Source: Betaproteobacteria bacterium (GTDB lineage: Bacteria > Pseudomonadota > Gammaproteobacteria > Burkholderiales > Ferrovaceae). From it: a DNA stretch of 54,979 nt. The stretch lies in contig JAGWTQ010000003.1 in the NCBI GenBank assembly GCA_028868905.1, forward strand, positions 1-54,979, written 5' to 3'. Within the stretch, counting starts at the first letter, position 1, and every line of letters starts with the position of its first letter. The position numbers and the translations under genes were made by a program. The notes under the pieces were generated by a model. It saw only the letters and a list, made by a program, of their open reading frames with translations, was not told the origin of the DNA and did not search any database. Below, piece after piece: positions 9,928 through 20,858 of this stretch.

Positions 9928-11972
9928 GCGGTGAGAAACTCCTGTTTGGACCAAAGCCAGCGCTGCACGTGGCGGCGCGCGCCATCCGTGTCCGAGGCGA
10001 TCCACTCGGCCGCCGCCTGCACCGCCTGCCCCAGCAGGATCCGGTCCTGTTCGGGGTCGGCAAAACGCAGCAGCGGGGTGCCACTTTGGCGGGAGCCCAG
10101 GAATTCGCCCGGCCCCCGGATGGCCAGGTCCTGACGGGCGATTTCAAAACCGTCCGCGTGTTCGTAGATGACTCTGAGCCGGGTCCGTGCCAGTTCGGAC
10201 AGCGGGGGATGATACATCAGGATGCAAAACCCCTGCGTCGTCCCGCGCCCGACGCGTCCGCGCAGCTGGTGCAGCTGGGCCAGGCCCATGCGTTCCGCAT
10301 GTTCGATGACCATGATCGACGCATTGGGGACATCCACTCCCACTTCGATGACCGTGGTGGCCACCAGCAGCTGGATGTTGCCCTGCGCAAACGCTTCCAT
10401 GATCTCCGATTTCTCCGCCGCGGCGAGCCGGCCATGGACGAGGCCCGTGCGCAGCTCGGGAAATTCCCGTGAAATGGATTCGAAGGTGTCCACGGCAGTT
10501 TGCAGCTGCAGGCTTTCGGACTCTTCGATCAGCGGACACACCCAGTAGGCTTGTCCACCCTGCAGGCAGGTTTGTCGGATGCGTGCGATCACGTCCGCGC
10601 GCCGCGAATCGGAAACCAGCTTGGTCACGATGGGTTTGCGGCCTGCTGGCAATTCGTCGATCACGGACAGGTCGAGGTCGGCGAAGTAGCTCATGCTGAG
10701 CGTGCGGGGAATGGGGGTTGCGCTCATCATCAGCTGGTGGGGCTGGCCCTGCCCGGCAAGCTCCGCCTTCCTGCGCAAGGCAAGCCGCTGCTCCACGCCG
10801 AAGCGGTGTTGTTCGTCGATGATCACGAGCCCCAGCGCCTTGAACAGGACCGGATCCTGGATCAGCGCATGCGTGCCGATGACCAGCTGGGCGGATCCGC
10901 TGGCCACCTGCTCCTGTGCTGCCAGCCGTTCCTTCTTGCGCAGGCTGCCGGTCATCCAGGCTGTCGCGATGCCAAGCGGCTGCAGCAGCGCTTCGATTTT
11001 CCGGAAATGCTGTTCGGCCAGGATTTCCGTTGGTGCCATGAGGGCGGCCTGGTGGCCGGCATCGATGGCCTGCAGGCAGGCCAGTGCGGCCACCACGGTT
11101 TTGCCGCTGCCCACGTCGCCCTGCAGCAGGCGGTGCATGGGGTGGGGTTTGTCCAGGTCGGCGTCAATTTCATCAAGCACCCGCCTTTGCGCGGCGGTGA
11201 GCTGGAAAGGCAGCAGCTCCAGCAGTCGTGCGCGACGCGTTGCAGGCGGATGCAGGCGCGGAGCCTTTTGCGACAAGCGTTCCCGATAATGAAGGCGCAT
11301 GGAAATCTGCTGGGCCAGCAGTTCGTCAAACTTGAGCCGATGCCATGCCGGGTGGGTGCGGCCATCGAGATCGCTTTGCGAGGCGCCGGGCGCAGGATGG
11401 TGCAGCAGCGTCACGCAATCGCGAAAAGGCGGCAGGCCAAGCCGTTGCCGCCATGATTCGGGCAGGGTGTCGGACAGGTCTTCGCGCTGAAGGGCCTGTT
11501 CGATGCAGCGTCGCAGCGCGGCTTGCGACAATCCCGCGGTGGTGGGATAGACCGGAGTCAGCGTTTGCGGCAAAGGGTCGTCATCGCGCCGGATGCGGTA
11601 GCGCGGATGAACCATTTCGGGACCTGTGGGGCCCTGGCGCAGTTCGCCGAAAACGCGCAATCGGGTTCCGGCAGCGAATTGCCGGACCTGGCTTCCGTAA
11701 AAATTCAGGAAGCGCAGGACCAGCAGGCCGCTGCTGTCGCGGACGCGGGCGCGCAAGGTTTTCTTGGGGCGGAAGAGCAGCTCGCTGTCCACCACTTCCA
11801 CATCCAGGCAGGCGGTCTGGCCATAGAAAAGGTCGCGCACCAGGGTGACGCGGGTTTCGTCTTCATAGCGCAGCGGCAGGTGCAGCACGAGATCGAACGC
11901 GCTGCGCAGGCCCAGTTTTTGGAGGCGCCCTGCCGTGGCCGGCGCAATGTCCAGCTCCTCCAGGGATAGCAC
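9924..11972 (-). CDS. recG: ATP-dependent DNA helicase RecG
   Basis: A 682-residue branch-migration helicase that remodels stalled forks and Holliday junctions. The N-terminal wedge/OB region occupies roughly the first 240 residues. The helicase core has Walker A GDVGSGKT (Lys about 291), the DEQH box at about 386-389 and SATPIPRTL. The C-terminal part contains the motif VI region QLRGRVGRG. The start is a GTG at 11972, giving MLSLEELDI; the stop of the preceding ridA gene is 9 bases away. It overlaps ubiA by 4 bases. Being downstream of spoT is a common proteobacterial arrangement. Complete and of normal length. Confidence 0.96.
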   Translation of the reverse strand: MLSLEELDIAPATAGRLQKLGLRSAFDLVLHLPLRYEDETRVTLVRDLFYGQTACLDVEVVDSELLFRPKKTLRARVRDSSGLLVLRFLNFYGSQVRQFAAGTRLRVFGELRQGPTGPEMVHPRYRIRRDDDPLPQTLTPVYPTTAGLSQAALRRCIEQALQREDLSDTLPESWRQRLGLPPFRDCVTLLHHPAPGASQSDLDGRTHPAWHRLKFDELLAQQISMRLHYRERLSQKAPRLHPPATRRARLLELLPFQLTAAQRRVLDEIDADLDKPHPMHRLLQGDVGSGKTVVAALACLQAIDAGHQAALMAPTEILAEQHFRKIEALLQPLGIATAWMTGSLRKKERLAAQEQVASGSAQLVIGTHALIQDPVLFKALGLVIIDEQHRFGVEQRLALRRKAELAGQGQPHQLMMSATPIPRTLSMSYFADLDLSVIDELPAGRKPIVTKLVSDSRRADVIARIRQTCLQGGQAYWVCPLIEESESLQLQTAVDTFESISREFPELRTGLVHGRLAAAEKSEIMEAFAQGNIQLLVATTVIEVGVDVPNASIMVIEHAERMGLAQLHQLRGRVGRGTTQGFCILMYHPPLSELARTRLRVIYEHADGFEIARQDLAIRGPGEFLGSRQSGTPLLRFADPEQDRILLGQAVQAAAEWIASDTDGARRHVQRWLWSKQEFLTA

Positions 11973-11981
11973 GGAAAAACC

Positions 11982-12365
11982 TCAGCGGTCGATCACCATG
12001 ATGCCGTCGATTTCCACCAGAGCGCCGCGGGGCAGCGAGGCGACGCCCACGGCGGCGCGGGCCGGATAGGGGGCTGAAAAATACCGGGACATGGCTTCGT
12101 TGACTTTGGAAAAATGGCCCAGGTCGGTCAGGTAGACCGTGACCCGAACCAGGTCAGACAGCTCGCCGCCGGCGGCCTGGGTCACCGCGCGCAGGTTGTC
12201 GAGCACGCGCTGGATTTGGGCATCGATGCCTTCCACCAGGTTCATTGAAGCGGGATCGAGGCCGATCTGCCCGGAAAGGTAAACGGTGTTGCCCGCACGT
12301 ACCGCTTGCGAATAGGTCCCGATGGCGGACGGGGCATTGGGGGTGGCGATGATCGACTTTGTCAT
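11982..12365 (-). CDS. ridA: RidA family reactive enamine/imine deaminase
   Basis: A 127-residue trimeric cytosolic enzyme that hydrolyses reactive 2-aminoacrylate and related enamines released by PLP enzymes. The sequence shows [27 protein letters not shown], the R-V-x-V-Y motif ([11 protein letters not shown]) with its substrate-binding Arg, and the C-terminal [21 protein letters not shown] segment. The open frame runs far upstream through spoT in another frame, but the ATG at 12365 is preceded by GGAG five bases away and gives the normal family length. It sits between spoT and recG in a compact run. Confidence 0.94.
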   Translation of the reverse strand: MTKSIIATPNAPSAIGTYSQAVRAGNTVYLSGQIGLDPASMNLVEGIDAQIQRVLDNLRAVTQAAGGELSDLVRVTVYLTDLGHFSKVNEAMSRYFSAPYPARAAVGVASLPRGALVEIDGIMVIDR

Positions 12366-12376
12366 GGTCTCCTCTG

Positions 12377-14515
12377 TCAGCTTTGAACCCTGGTGATGCG
12401 AACCACTTCCGGTATTTCGCGCAAGTGGTGCAACAGGGTGGCCAGGTGTGAACGGTCCCTGACCTGAACGGTGAAATTGATTTCCGTGTACGTGCCATCG
12501 GGCTTGGTGATGGATACGCTGTCGATGTTCGACTGGGCATCGGCGATGGCGGATGCCACGGTGGCCAGCACGCCGCGACGGTTGACCACCATCAGCTTGA
12601 TGGCCACATCGAACAGCTTGCCGCTGTCGTTTTCCCATTCCACGTCCACCCACTTGTCGGGGTCGCTGCGGAACTGACGGATGGCCCGGCAGTCCTGGGT
12701 ATGGATCAGCAGGCCTTGCCCTTTGCGAATGATGCCGATGATGGGGTCGCCCGGGATGGGGCGGCAGCAATGGGCAAATTGCACGGCGACGCCTTCGCTG
12801 CCGCGAATGGTGATGGAGCCCTGGCCTTCCAGCGACTGACCTTCGGTACGGGGCAGCAGTCCGCGTGCCACGACAATGTTGAGCCTTCGCCCGAGGCCGA
12901 TTTCGGCCAGGACTTCGTCACGCGTCTTGCAGCGGTCTCCCTTGAGCAACTGTTCCCACTGGCTGTCCTTGATGCCTGCGGGATCCACCTTGAGCGCCCG
13001 CAGGGCCTGGTTCAGCAACCGCTCGCCCAAGGCCACGGATTCGTCCCGCAACATGGTGCGCAGGTAATGACGGATTTTGGAACGGGCCTTTGCCGTAGCC
13101 ACGTAATTGAGCCAGGCCGGGTTGGGGGCCGCGTTTTCCTCGGTGATGATTTCCACGCGGTCGCCATTGGACAGCACGGTTCTCAGCGGGGCCAGCTCGT
13201 TGTTGATTTTGGCAGCCACGCAGCGGTTGCCGATGTCCGTATGCACGTCGTAGGCAAAGTCCACGGGAGTGGAGCCTTTCGGCAGTGACTTGATGTTGCC
13301 TTTCGGGGTGAAGACATAGACCTCGTCCGGAAACAGGTCCACTTTCAGGTGTTCCAGGAATTCCACGGCGTCGCCGCTTTCAGTCTGGATTTCCAGGAGC
13401 GACTGCAGCCACTGGTGGGTTTTCTGCTGCACGTCGCTCAGCGGCGTGTCGGAAGATTTGTACAGCCAGTGGGACGCCACGCCGGCTTCGGCGATCTTGT
13501 GCATGTCGTGCGTCCGGATCTGGATTTCAATGGGCGTTCCGAAGGGTCCGAACAGGGTGGTGTGCAGCGACTGGTAGCCGTTGGCCTTGGGGATCGCGAT
13601 GTAGTCCTTGAACTTGCCGGGGATGGGCTTGTAGAGCGTGTGCAGCGCGCCCAGCGCAAGATAGCAGGCGGCCACGTCCTTGACCAGGATGCGGAAGCCG
13701 TAAATGTCGAGAACCTGCGAGAAGGACAGGGATTTGTCGAGCATTTTGTTGTAGATGCTCGACAGGTGTTTTTCGCGGCCGCTCACCTGGGCTTCCACGC
13801 CGAAAGAGGTCAGGCGCTGGGTGATGGCGGTCAGGATTTTTCCCACCACTTCCCGCCGGTTGCCGCGGGCTGAGCGAATGGCTTTGGTCAGGACCTGGTA
13901 GCGGTTGGGAAACAGGTAGCGGAACCCCAGGTCCTGCAGCTCCTGAAACACCGAATGCAGGCCCAGGCGGTTGGCGATGGGGCTGTAGATGTCGAGGGTT
14001 TCCCGGGCGATCCGGCGTTGCTTGCCGGGATCCATGGCATCCAGGGTGCGCATGTTGTGCAGGCGGTCCGCCAGCTTGATCAGGATGACGCGCACATCGC
14101 GCGCCATGGCCAGCAGCATTTTGCGGAAGTTTTCCGCCTGGGCTTGCTGTTCGGTCTGAAACTCCAGCCGGTCCAGCTTGCTCACCCCGTCCACCAGTTC
14201 GCTCACGGATTTGCCGAACTGCTGCGCGATCTGGACCGACGTGGTGCTTGTGTCCTCCACCGTGTCGTGCAGCAGCGCGGCCATCAGGGCCTGGGGATCC
14301 AGGTGCCATTCGGCCAGGATGGTGGCAACCGACAGGGGGTGGGTGATGTAAGGCTCGCCGCTCTTGCGGTACTGACCCTCATGGGCCCGTGCGGCCAACG
14401 CGAAAGCTTGCTCGAGTTGTTCGATGTCTTCGGGCCGCAGGTAGGTTGCGGCGACGTCGATCAGAGTGGACGGCGATACGGCTTGCGGAACGAGGGCCTG
14501 GGCGGTGGGGGGCAC
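12377..14515 (-). CDS. spoT: Bifunctional (p)ppGpp synthetase/hydrolase SpoT/Rel
   Basis: A 712-residue stringent-response enzyme. The N-terminal HD hydrolase domain keeps its metal ligands (H45, then H83-D84 in LLHDTVEDT), so hydrolysis should be active. The synthetase domain follows, with [11 protein letters not shown] and [17 protein letters not shown] ([24 protein letters not shown]) and C-terminal ACT domains complete the long-RSH layout. The start is a GTG at 14515 without a clear ribosome site, 11 bases after the rpoZ stop, so coupling with rpoZ is likely. Its neighbours gmk and rpoZ are also tied to ppGpp: guanylate kinase is a target and omega helps form an RNA polymerase binding site. 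Confidence 0.95.
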   Translation of the reverse strand: MPPTAQALVPQAVSPSTLIDVAATYLRPEDIEQLEQAFALAARAHEGQYRKSGEPYITHPLSVATILAEWHLDPQALMAALLHDTVEDTSTTSVQIAQQFGKSVSELVDGVSKLDRLEFQTEQQAQAENFRKMLLAMARDVRVILIKLADRLHNMRTLDAMDPGKQRRIARETLDIYSPIANRLGLHSVFQELQDLGFRYLFPNRYQVLTKAIRSARGNRREVVGKILTAITQRLTSFGVEAQVSGREKHLSSIYNKMLDKSLSFSQVLDIYGFRILVKDVAACYLALGALHTLYKPIPGKFKDYIAIPKANGYQSLHTTLFGPFGTPIEIQIRTHDMHKIAEAGVASHWLYKSSDTPLSDVQQKTHQWLQSLLEIQTESGDAVEFLEHLKVDLFPDEVYVFTPKGNIKSLPKGSTPVDFAYDVHTDIGNRCVAAKINNELAPLRTVLSNGDRVEIITEENAAPNPAWLNYVATAKARSKIRHYLRTMLRDESVALGERLLNQALRALKVDPAGIKDSQWEQLLKGDRCKTRDEVLAEIGLGRRLNIVVARGLLPRTEGQSLEGQGSITIRGSEGVAVQFAHCCRPIPGDPIIGIIRKGQGLLIHTQDCRAIRQFRSDPDKWVDVEWENDSGKLFDVAIKLMVVNRRGVLATVASAIADAQSNIDSVSITKPDGTYTEINFTVQVRDRSHLATLLHHLREIPEVVRITRVQS

Positions 14516-14526
14516 GGGAAAGGAGG

Positions 14527-14733
14527 TTAGGTGGGCACCTTGTTGAGGATTTCCAGACCGATCTTCCCTGACGCGATTTCGCGCAGGGCAATGACGGTGG
14601 GCTTGTCCCGGTTGGGTTCCACCAGCGGGGTGGCCCCGGAGGCAATCTGCCGTGCGCGATAAGTGGCAGCGAGCGTCAGCTCGAAACGGTTATGGATGGA
14701 ATGCAGCGCATCGTCAACGGTAATACGGGCCAT
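14527..14733 (-). CDS. rpoZ: DNA-directed RNA polymerase omega subunit
   Basis: A 68-residue subunit that binds beta-prime and assists polymerase assembly. The sequence begins [19 protein letters not shown] and contains the conserved RARQIASG and [19 protein letters not shown] segments of the family. The ATG at 14733 is 24 bases past the gmk stop. The position between gmk and spoT is the conserved proteobacterial order. It is slightly shorter than the Escherichia coli protein, as in many betaproteobacteria. Confidence 0.96.
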   Translation of the reverse strand: MARITVDDALHSIHNRFELTLAATYRARQIASGATPLVEPNRDKPTVIALREIASGKIGLEILNKVPT

Positions 14734-14756
14734 GGAAAACCTTCAACTTGGATGGA

Positions 14757-15356
14757 TTAACGGATCAACGCGGCATAGCGCGGCAATTGCCGGTCACGCC
14801 GGCAACGTGCGGCGCGCACAATGGCAGCAAGATCCTTGGCTGCCTCCGCGAACTCATTGTTAATAATAGCATAATCGAATTCATTCTCATGGCTCAGGTC
14901 TTCACGGGCCACGGCCAGGCGCCGTTCGATCACCGGCAGGGGGTCTTTCCCCCGGGCCAGCAGGCGTTCGCGCAGCGCATCCAGGGAGGGCGGCAGAATG
15001 AAAATGCTGATGGCCTCAGGGAAAAGGGTGCGCACCTGGCGCGCGCCCTGCCAGTCGATTTCCAGCACGACGTCCTGCCCCTGTTCCAGGCTGCTGCGGA
15101 TGTCGGCGGATGACGTGCCGTAGAAATTGCCGTAGACCTCGGCCGATTCCAGGAACTCCCCGCGGCTCTGCATGGCCTGAAAGGTGTCATGGGACACGAA
15201 ATGGTACTCGCGCCCGTCGCTCTCTCCGGCGCGTGGCGCGCGGGTGGTGTGGGAAATGGACAGGCGGATGCCGGGGTCGGATGCCACCAGTGCGGCCACC
15301 AAGCTGGATTTTCCCGCTCCCGAGGGCGCGGCGATGATGAATATTTGGCCGTTCAT
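14757..15356 (-). CDS. gmk: Guanylate kinase
   Basis: A 199-residue kinase converting GMP to GDP. The P-loop PSGAGKSS is at residues 11-18. The GMP-binding region contains SISHTTRAPRAGESDGREYHFVS. The lid and acidic segment QDVVLEIDWQGARQV are also present. Its ATG overlaps the yicC stop as ATGA, and rpoZ follows 23 bases later. Guanylate kinase is a known ppGpp-inhibited enzyme in many bacteria, so sharing a transcript with spoT is functionally sensible. Normal length, no missing motif. Confidence 0.97.
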   Translation of the reverse strand: MNGQIFIIAAPSGAGKSSLVAALVASDPGIRLSISHTTRAPRAGESDGREYHFVSHDTFQAMQSRGEFLESAEVYGNFYGTSSADIRSSLEQGQDVVLEIDWQGARQVRTLFPEAISIFILPPSLDALRERLLARGKDPLPVIERRLAVAREDLSHENEFDYAIINNEFAEAAKDLAAIVRAARCRRDRQLPRYAALIR

Positions 15357-16216
15357 TCGATGTTCTGAACCTGTTCACGCATTTGTTCGATGAGAACCTT
15401 CAGGTCCATGGAGGCCCGTGCCAGCGCGGAAGAAACGGATTTGGAACCGAGCGTGTTCGCTTCCCGGTGCAGTTCCTGCATCATGAAGTCGAGGCGCTTG
15501 CCGATGCCGCCACCGGCTTCCAGGATGCGCCGCACTTCATCCAGGTGCATGTGAAGGCGGGATATTTCTTCTTCGATGTCGATGCGTGCCGCATACAGGG
15601 TGACTTCCTGACGCACCCGTTCTTCGTCATGGGTGCCCAGGGCGTCGCGCAGCCGCGAGCCCAGGCGCTCCTCAAAGGCGGCGACCAGGGCAGGCACTTG
15701 GGGAGACAGGGTTTTCAGCAGCCCCAGCATGTCGTCCACGCGTTGCAGCAGGAAATGCTTCAGCTTTTCGCCTTCACGGGCGCGGGCCTGCGTGAGGACG
15801 TCCAGGACTTCGGAGGCCAGGGCAAGACAGGGGTCTTCCAGCGTGCCGACGGTTTCCGGATCACGGTGGAGCACGCCGGGCCATTGCAGGATTTCTCCGA
15901 CGGACAGGGGGGTTGCATCGGCAAATACTTCCTGGACTATGGTGCTGCAGGCGCGCAGCTGTTCCAGGGCAGAGGTGTTTAGAAGCGGGCCCTGTTCCAC
16001 GATTTCGGAGCGCCGCCATTCCATGCGGCAATCGACCTTGCCGCGCTTCAGGACGGCGGCAATGCGCTCGCGCAAGGCCGGCTCCAGCGCGCGCAGCGCA
16101 TCCGGAACGCGAAACTGGATTTCGAGATAGCGGTGATTGACGCTTTTGAGTTCCAGCGCCAGAGTTCCTCCCGGAAGATCGCGGGTCCCCCCGGAAAATC
16201 CGGTCATGCTGTACAC
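15353..16216 (-). CDS. YicC family endoribonuclease
   Basis: A 287-residue protein, the same length as Escherichia coli YicC, a family reported to act as an endoribonuclease affecting small RNAs. It starts with the family hallmark (Met)-Y-S-M-T-G-F and contains [18 protein letters not shown]. The C-terminal part has [21 protein letters not shown] followed by a conserved helical end. The open frame could begin at 16258, but a GTG at 16216 aligns with the usual N-terminus (M-x-x-S-M-T); no strong ribosome site distinguishes the two. It is the first gene of the run through gmk, rpoZ, spoT, ridA, recG and ubiA, and is divergent from rph. Confidence 0.9.
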   Translation of the reverse strand: MYSMTGFSGGTRDLPGGTLALELKSVNHRYLEIQFRVPDALRALEPALRERIAAVLKRGKVDCRMEWRRSEIVEQGPLLNTSALEQLRACSTIVQEVFADATPLSVGEILQWPGVLHRDPETVGTLEDPCLALASEVLDVLTQARAREGEKLKHFLLQRVDDMLGLLKTLSPQVPALVAAFEERLGSRLRDALGTHDEERVRQEVTLYAARIDIEEEISRLHMHLDEVRRILEAGGGIGKRLDFMMQELHREANTLGSKSVSSALARASMDLKVLIEQMREQVQNIE

Positions 16217-16327
16217 GCTTGCCACTGTGGCGGTTCCATCGTACGAACTGGGGGCCATGATACCCCAGTTGGGCCTTCAAAGGCGGTAAACTCCCGGTTT
16301 CCGGTTTTTCAGGTATCGAGGATGTTC

Positions 16328-17059
16328 ATGCGCCCCAGTCAACGACGTCCGGACCAGTTGCGCCTGGTTCGTTTTACCCGCCAGTACACGTGCCACGCCG
16401 AAGGATCGGTGCTGGTGGAATTCGGTGACACGCGCGTGTTGTGTACCGCCAGCGTGGAGGCCAAGGTGCCACCTTTCCTGAAAGGCCAGGGCAAGGGATG
16501 GGTGACCGCGGAATACGGCATGCTGCCGCGCGCTACCAACACGCGTACCACGCGCGAGGCGGTGGCCGGGCGACAAAGCGGCCGCACCCAGGAAATCCAG
16601 CGCCTGATCGGGCGTTCGCTGCGGGCCGTGGTCGACCTGGAAGTCCTGGGTGAGCGCACGGTGCAGATCGACTGCGACGTCCTGCAGGCGGACGGCGGCA
16701 CGCGCACGGCCAGCATCACGGGAGCGTACCTGGCCCTGGAAGACGCCATGACCTTTCTGGTGCACGCCGGAGAGCTGGACCAGTCTCCCGTTCTACAGCC
16801 GGTGGCCGCGGTCTCCGTCGGTATTGTGGACGGCGTGCCGGTGCTTGACCTGGACTACGAGGAAGATTCCTGCTGCGACACGGACATGAACGTGGTGATG
16901 ACGGCGGAAGGGCATTTCGTGGAAATCCAGGGCACGGCGGAAGGGGCTGCGTTCCGGCGTTCCGAAGTGGATGCTTTGCTTGATCTGGCGGCGCAGGGTT
17001 GTCGGGAACTGTTCGACCTGCAACGGCGGGCTTTGGCGTTGCACGAAGGGCGGTCCTGA
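16328..17059 (+). CDS. rph: Ribonuclease PH
   Basis: A 243-residue phosphorolytic exoribonuclease that trims tRNA 3' ends. Family segments include [23 protein letters not shown] at the start (in pieces RPDQLR and [15 protein letters not shown]), [14 protein letters not shown], the phosphate-binding region [10 protein letters not shown], and LDLDYEEDS. The open frame extends back to 16133, but a GAGG site at 16317-16320 is seven bases before the ATG at 16328; the ATG at 16322 is too close. It is the first gene of rph-rdgB-hemW-ogt, and its stop overlaps the rdgB start by one base (TGATG). Confidence 0.96.
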   Translation: MRPSQRRPDQLRLVRFTRQYTCHAEGSVLVEFGDTRVLCTASVEAKVPPFLKGQGKGWVTAEYGMLPRATNTRTTREAVAGRQSGRTQEIQRLIGRSLRAVVDLEVLGERTVQIDCDVLQADGGTRTASITGAYLALEDAMTFLVHAGELDQSPVLQPVAAVSVGIVDGVPVLDLDYEEDSCCDTDMNVVMTAEGHFVEIQGTAEGAAFRRSEVDALLDLAAQGCRELFDLQRRALALHEGRS

Positions 17060-17655
17060 TGAAGCGCCTGGTCTTGGCCAGCCGCAATCCCGGCAAGCTG
17101 CGGGAGCTGCAGGCGCTGCTGCAGCCGGTGCAATGGGAGGTGGTGCCGCAGGACGACCTGGGCATTTCCGAGGCGCCGGAACCGCATCCGACTTTCGTGG
17201 AAAATGCGCTGTCCAAGGCACGTCATGCGGCCGCGCACAGCGCGGGGGCGGCCCTGGCCGACGACTCCGGCCTGTGCGTGCCGGCGCTGAGTGGTGCTCC
17301 CGGAGTCATATCGGCGCATTATGCCGGCGAACCCAAATCGGACGAGCGCAACAATCGCAAGCTGGTGGAAGCGTTGCGCGACGTCAAGGACCGACGTGCC
17401 CACTATCATTGCGTGCTGGTATTGCTGCGTTCGGCAGAAGATCCCGAACCGCTGATCGCCGAAGGGCGCTGGGAAGGCGAAGTGGTGCTGACGCCCCAGG
17501 GCAGCGGTGGCTTTGGCTACGACCCCTATTTCTACCTGCCTTCGCTGGGTTGTACGGTCGCCCAGCTGGAACCCGCCGAGAAAAACCGCCTCAGCCATCG
17601 GGCGCTCGCCTTGCGACGCCTGCTTGAACTGTTGCGTGCCGGCACGGGAGCATGA
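17059..17655 (+). CDS. rdgB: dITP/XTP pyrophosphatase (RdgB/HAM1 family)
   Basis: A 198-residue house-cleaning enzyme that hydrolyses dITP, ITP and XTP to monophosphates. Motifs are the N-terminal LASRNPGKLRELQ (about residues 6-18), LADDSGLCVPAL with the metal-binding acidic pair, and GGFGYDPYFYLP near residue 155. The ATG at 17059 overlaps the rph stop by one base. The stop overlaps hemW as ATGA. This rph-rdgB-hemW order is common in proteobacteria. Complete; confidence is high. Confidence 0.96.
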   Translation: MKRLVLASRNPGKLRELQALLQPVQWEVVPQDDLGISEAPEPHPTFVENALSKARHAAAHSAGAALADDSGLCVPALSGAPGVISAHYAGEPKSDERNNRKLVEALRDVKDRRAHYHCVLVLLRSAEDPEPLIAEGRWEGEVVLTPQGSGGFGYDPYFYLPSLGCTVAQLEPAEKNRLSHRALALRRLLELLRAGTGA

Positions 17656-18836
17656 GCACGCCGGCCCAGGGCCTGCCTGGCCAGGGCATCCGGGTCGCCC
17701 ACCCCCCGCCGCTGTCGCTTTACGTGCACATTCCCTGGTGCGTGCGCAAATGCCCCTACTGCGATTTCAATTCCCACGAACTGCGGGGTGAGCTTCCTGA
17801 AACCCGCTACATCGAGGCCCTGGTGGCGGATCTCGAGGCCGCCCTGCCCTGGGTGTGGGGTCGTCGCGTGCGTTCCGTGTTTCTCGGGGGCGGCACGCCC
17901 AGCCTGTTGTCCGAGGCCGGGCTGGAAGCCTGCCTGACCGCCCTGCGCACGCGCCTGCCGTGGGAGCCGGAAGCTGAAATCACGCTGGAGGCCAACCCGG
18001 GTACGTTCGAAAGCGCGCGCTTTGCCGCCTATCGTGAGGCGGGCGTGAACCGGCTGTCCGTGGGCATCCAGAGTTTCTCTGATCGTCATTTGCAGGCGCT
18101 GGGCCGGATTCACGATGCGTCGGCGGCCCACCGCGCGGCCGAGATCGCGGCCCGCCATTTCTCCAACTTCAACCTGGACCTGATGTTCGGGTTGCCAGGG
18201 CAATCCCCGGACGAAGCGCTGGCCGATGTGCGTGCCGCGCTGTCCCATGGCCCGACCCATCTGTCCTGCTACCAGCTTACGCTGGAACCCAATACGCCCT
18301 TTTACCACCGCCCCCCCGTCCTCCCCGAACACGATCTCGTGGCCGGCATGGAAGAGGCGATCGCAGCATGGCTCGCGGAAGCGGGGTTCGGCCATTACGA
18401 AACGTCCGCCTATGCCAGGCCCGGCTTCCGTTGCGCCCATAATCTCAACTACTGGACTTTCGGGGATTACCTGGGCATCGGGGCAGGCGCCCACAGCAAG
18501 CTCACGCTGCAGGACCGGGTTGTGCGGCAAATGCGTCACCGCCATCCCGAGGCCTACATGAAAGGCGCCCTCCAGGGAAATGCCGTCCAGGAGTCGCACG
18601 AGGTGGATTTGGCCGACCTTCCGTTCGAGTTTATGATGAATGCGATGCGGCTTTGCGAGGGTGTCCCCCTGTCCCTGTACGAGCAGCGCACAGGGCTTTC
18701 ACTGGCCACGGTGCTGCCGGTGCTGGATCGGGTGGAAGCTCTGGGGTTGGTGGCGCGCGATTGGCAAACCCTTCGACCCACCGTGCGCGGGCAGCGATTC
18801 CTGAACGAACTGCTGCAGCATTTTTTGCCGGAGTGA
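17652..18836 (+). CDS. hemW: Radical SAM heme chaperone HemW
   Basis: A 394-residue member of the HemN-like radical SAM group. The cluster motif C-x3-C-x2-C is at residues 30, 34 and 37 in CVRKCPYCDF. The SAM-binding GGGTPSLLS and the later NRLSVGIQSF and LMFGLPGQ segments follow the HemW pattern. HemW is now regarded as a heme-insertion factor for respiratory enzymes rather than a coproporphyrinogen oxidase; the HemW-type motif CxxxCxxCxF supports this. A C-terminal winged domain ends the protein. The ATG overlaps rdgB by four bases. A heme-trafficking role fits a cell with the bc1 complex encoded further along. Confidence 0.94.
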   Translation: MSTPAQGLPGQGIRVAHPPPLSLYVHIPWCVRKCPYCDFNSHELRGELPETRYIEALVADLEAALPWVWGRRVRSVFLGGGTPSLLSEAGLEACLTALRTRLPWEPEAEITLEANPGTFESARFAAYREAGVNRLSVGIQSFSDRHLQALGRIHDASAAHRAAEIAARHFSNFNLDLMFGLPGQSPDEALADVRAALSHGPTHLSCYQLTLEPNTPFYHRPPVLPEHDLVAGMEEAIAAWLAEAGFGHYETSAYARPGFRCAHNLNYWTFGDYLGIGAGAHSKLTLQDRVVRQMRHRHPEAYMKGALQGNAVQESHEVDLADLPFEFMMNAMRLCEGVPLSLYEQRTGLSLATVLPVLDRVEALGLVARDWQTLRPTVRGQRFLNELLQHFLPE

Positions 18837-18839
18837 GAC

Positions 18840-19391
18840 ATGGATCCCCTGTTTCTGGAATTCAGGCCCACGACGCTGGGCTGGCTGTCCGTGGTGGCTG
18901 GGCCCCGTGGATTGCGCTGGGTATCCCTGGCTGAAAGCGGCAGCCTCCTGTGGGAACAGATTTCCGGGCGCTTTCCCGATGCGCGCTGGGAAGGCCGGCG
19001 CGGCGGTCGCAGTTTTCGCGGGCAGCCCGGTGCTGCGGAATTCCCTCTGGAACACTGGGTGCGTACGGTGGAGCAGGCAGTGGAACAGCCGTCCCGTGCC
19101 GGGGCGCCGGCACCCTTCGATATTTCGGGAACCCCGTTCCAGCAGGCGGTATGGAAGGCGCTGCAGCGCATCCCGGCAGGAACCGTGTGGACTTACGGGC
19201 AACTGGCGGCCCGGGTGGGGCACCCGGGAGCGGCCCGCGCCGTGGGCAGCGCTTGCGGGGCTAATCCTATTCCGTTCCTGATTCCCTGCCACCGCGTGGT
19301 GGCTTCCAATGGCGGGCTGGGAGGGTTTGGCCTCGGGCTCGCCGTCAAGCGGGCGTTGCTGGCTCGCGAAGGGGTGGCTGAATTTTCCTGA
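18840..19391 (+). CDS. ogt: Methylated-DNA-[protein]-cysteine S-methyltransferase
   Basis: A 183-residue suicide repair protein for O6-alkylguanine. The alkyl-acceptor motif PCHR has its Cys at about residue 150, followed by [12 protein letters not shown]. The DNA-binding segment upstream includes [24 protein letters not shown]. The N-terminal half is short and poorly conserved, as in Ogt rather than Ada. It starts 3 bases after the hemW stop. Its 3' end overlaps the convergent trmB gene by 47 bases, so its last 15 codons are also antisense trmB coding sequence. No terminator is visible. Confidence 0.92.
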   Translation: MDPLFLEFRPTTLGWLSVVAGPRGLRWVSLAESGSLLWEQISGRFPDARWEGRRGGRSFRGQPGAAEFPLEHWVRTVEQAVEQPSRAGAPAPFDISGTPFQQAVWKALQRIPAGTVWTYGQLAARVGHPGAARAVGSACGANPIPFLIPCHRVVASNGGLGGFGLGLAVKRALLAREGVAEFS

Positions 19392-20061
19392 ACACCAGGT
19401 CCCATACGCCGTGACCCAGGCGCAGCCCGCGCTGTTCGAATTTGGTCAGGGGACGGTAATCGGGACGGGGGGCATAGCCTGCGGCGGTGTTTCGCAGTTC
19501 GCCCACGCTTTCCAGAACGGCCAGCATTTGCACCGCGTAGTCTTCCCAATCCGTGGCCAGGTGGAGGGTGCCGCCGGGTTTTAGCCGGCTTGCCAGCAGT
19601 TTCACGAAAGGGGGCTGGATCAGCCGCCGTTTGTGGTGGCGGGCTTTGGGCCAGGGGTCCGGAAAGAAAATGTGCACGCCGTCCAGGGTGTCCGGGGCGA
19701 TCATGTGTTCCATCACTTCCACGGCATCATGGCGCATCACGCGCACGTTGCCGATTCCGGCTTCGTCGATCTGTTTGAGCAGGCTGCCGATTCCCGGCAT
19801 GTGAACGTCAATGGCCAGGAAGTTGACCTGGGGCAACTGCCGCGCAATGGCCACGGTGGTCTCGCCCATGCCAAACCCGATTTCCAGCACAAGCGGGGCT
19901 TCGCGTCCGAACAAGGCCGTCCACCCGGCAGGTGTGAGCGCAGCGGGAGCAAAGGGGACGCCCCAGACCGGCCAGAGGTGGTCAAGCGCCCGCTGCTGCG
20001 CCGGGGAAACGCGTCCCTGGCGCAGCACGTAGCTGCGAATGGGGCGCAGGCCGGAATTCAA
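19345..20061 (-). CDS. trmB: tRNA (guanine-N7-)-methyltransferase
   Basis: A 238-residue class I methyltransferase forming m7G46 in tRNA. The SAM-binding motif is [12 protein letters not shown], followed by [27 protein letters not shown] (the family signature) and [11 protein letters not shown]. The open frame extends upstream through thiG, but a TTG at 20061 overlaps the thiG stop as TTGA and gives the usual length; the start is therefore probable rather than certain. It is the last gene of thiS-thiG-trmB, an order common in betaproteobacteria. Its 3' end overlaps ogt by 47 bases. Confidence 0.93.
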   Translation of the reverse strand: MNSGLRPIRSYVLRQGRVSPAQQRALDHLWPVWGVPFAPAALTPAGWTALFGREAPLVLEIGFGMGETTVAIARQLPQVNFLAIDVHMPGIGSLLKQIDEAGIGNVRVMRHDAVEVMEHMIAPDTLDGVHIFFPDPWPKARHHKRRLIQPPFVKLLASRLKPGGTLHLATDWEDYAVQMLAVLESVGELRNTAAGYAPRPDYRPLTKFEQRGLRLGHGVWDLVFRKIQPPLREPATPA

Positions 20062-20843
20062 CGAATCAGTCCGGTGGTGGGGGAGCTGGGCGAGGCCTGG
20101 TAGGTTTTTTTCGGCATGCGTCCGGCCAGGTAAGCTTCGCGCCCGGCTTCCACGGCCTTGCCCATGGCCCCGGCCATGAGGACCGGGTTTTGCGCCTGGG
20201 CGATGGCCGTGTTCATCAGTACGCCGGCGCATCCCAGTTCCATGGCAATGGCGGCGTCGGACGCGGTGCCCACTCCGGCGTCCACGATCACGGGCACGCG
20301 CGCGTTGTCGATGATGATGCGCAGGTTCCACGGATTGAGAATGCCCATGCCCGATCCGATCAGCGAGGCCAGGGGCATGACCGCAATACATCCGATCTCT
20401 TCCAGTCGTTTGGCCATGATCGGGTCGTCGCTGCAATACACCATGACCTGGAAGCCTTCCTTGACCAGGGTTTCCGCCGCAGCCAGGGTTTCCACCATGT
20501 CCGGAAAAAGGGTGTGGGGGTCGCCCAGCACTTCCAGCTTGACCAGGCTGTGTCCGTCCAGCAGTTCGCGTGCCAGGCGCAAGGTGCGAACTGCATCCTG
20601 TGCCGTGTAGCAGCCGGCCGTGTTGGGCAGCAGGGTGTAGTGGTCGGGAGAGATGACGTCCAGCAGGCTCGGTTCGTTCGGGTTTTGCCCGATGTTGGTG
20701 CGACGGATGGCCACCGTCACGATTTCGGCGCCGCTCGCTTCAATCGCATCGCGGGTCTGGTTGAAATCGGCATACTTGCCGGTGCCGACCAGCAGACGGG
20801 AGCGGACCGGTTTGCCCGCAAGGATGAGAGGATCGTTGTTCAT
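20058..20843 (-). CDS. thiG: Thiazole synthase
   Basis: A 261-residue TIM-barrel enzyme that forms the thiazole phosphate of thiamine from deoxyxylulose phosphate, dehydroglycine and the ThiS thiocarboxylate. Family segments are [13 protein letters not shown] near the start, the Schiff-base Lys in VKLEVLGD, and the phosphate-binding end [21 protein letters not shown]. It ends in the typical AYLAGRM region. The ATG at 20843 lies 15 bases after thiS, and its stop overlaps the TTG start of trmB. No TPP riboswitch was found upstream of thiS. Confidence 0.96.
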   Translation of the reverse strand: MNNDPLILAGKPVRSRLLVGTGKYADFNQTRDAIEASGAEIVTVAIRRTNIGQNPNEPSLLDVISPDHYTLLPNTAGCYTAQDAVRTLRLARELLDGHSLVKLEVLGDPHTLFPDMVETLAAAETLVKEGFQVMVYCSDDPIMAKRLEEIGCIAVMPLASLIGSGMGILNPWNLRIIIDNARVPVIVDAGVGTASDAAIAMELGCAGVLMNTAIAQAQNPVLMAGAMGKAVEAGREAYLAGRMPKKTYQASPSSPTTGLIR

Positions 20844-20858
20844 GGGTTGGACCTGAAA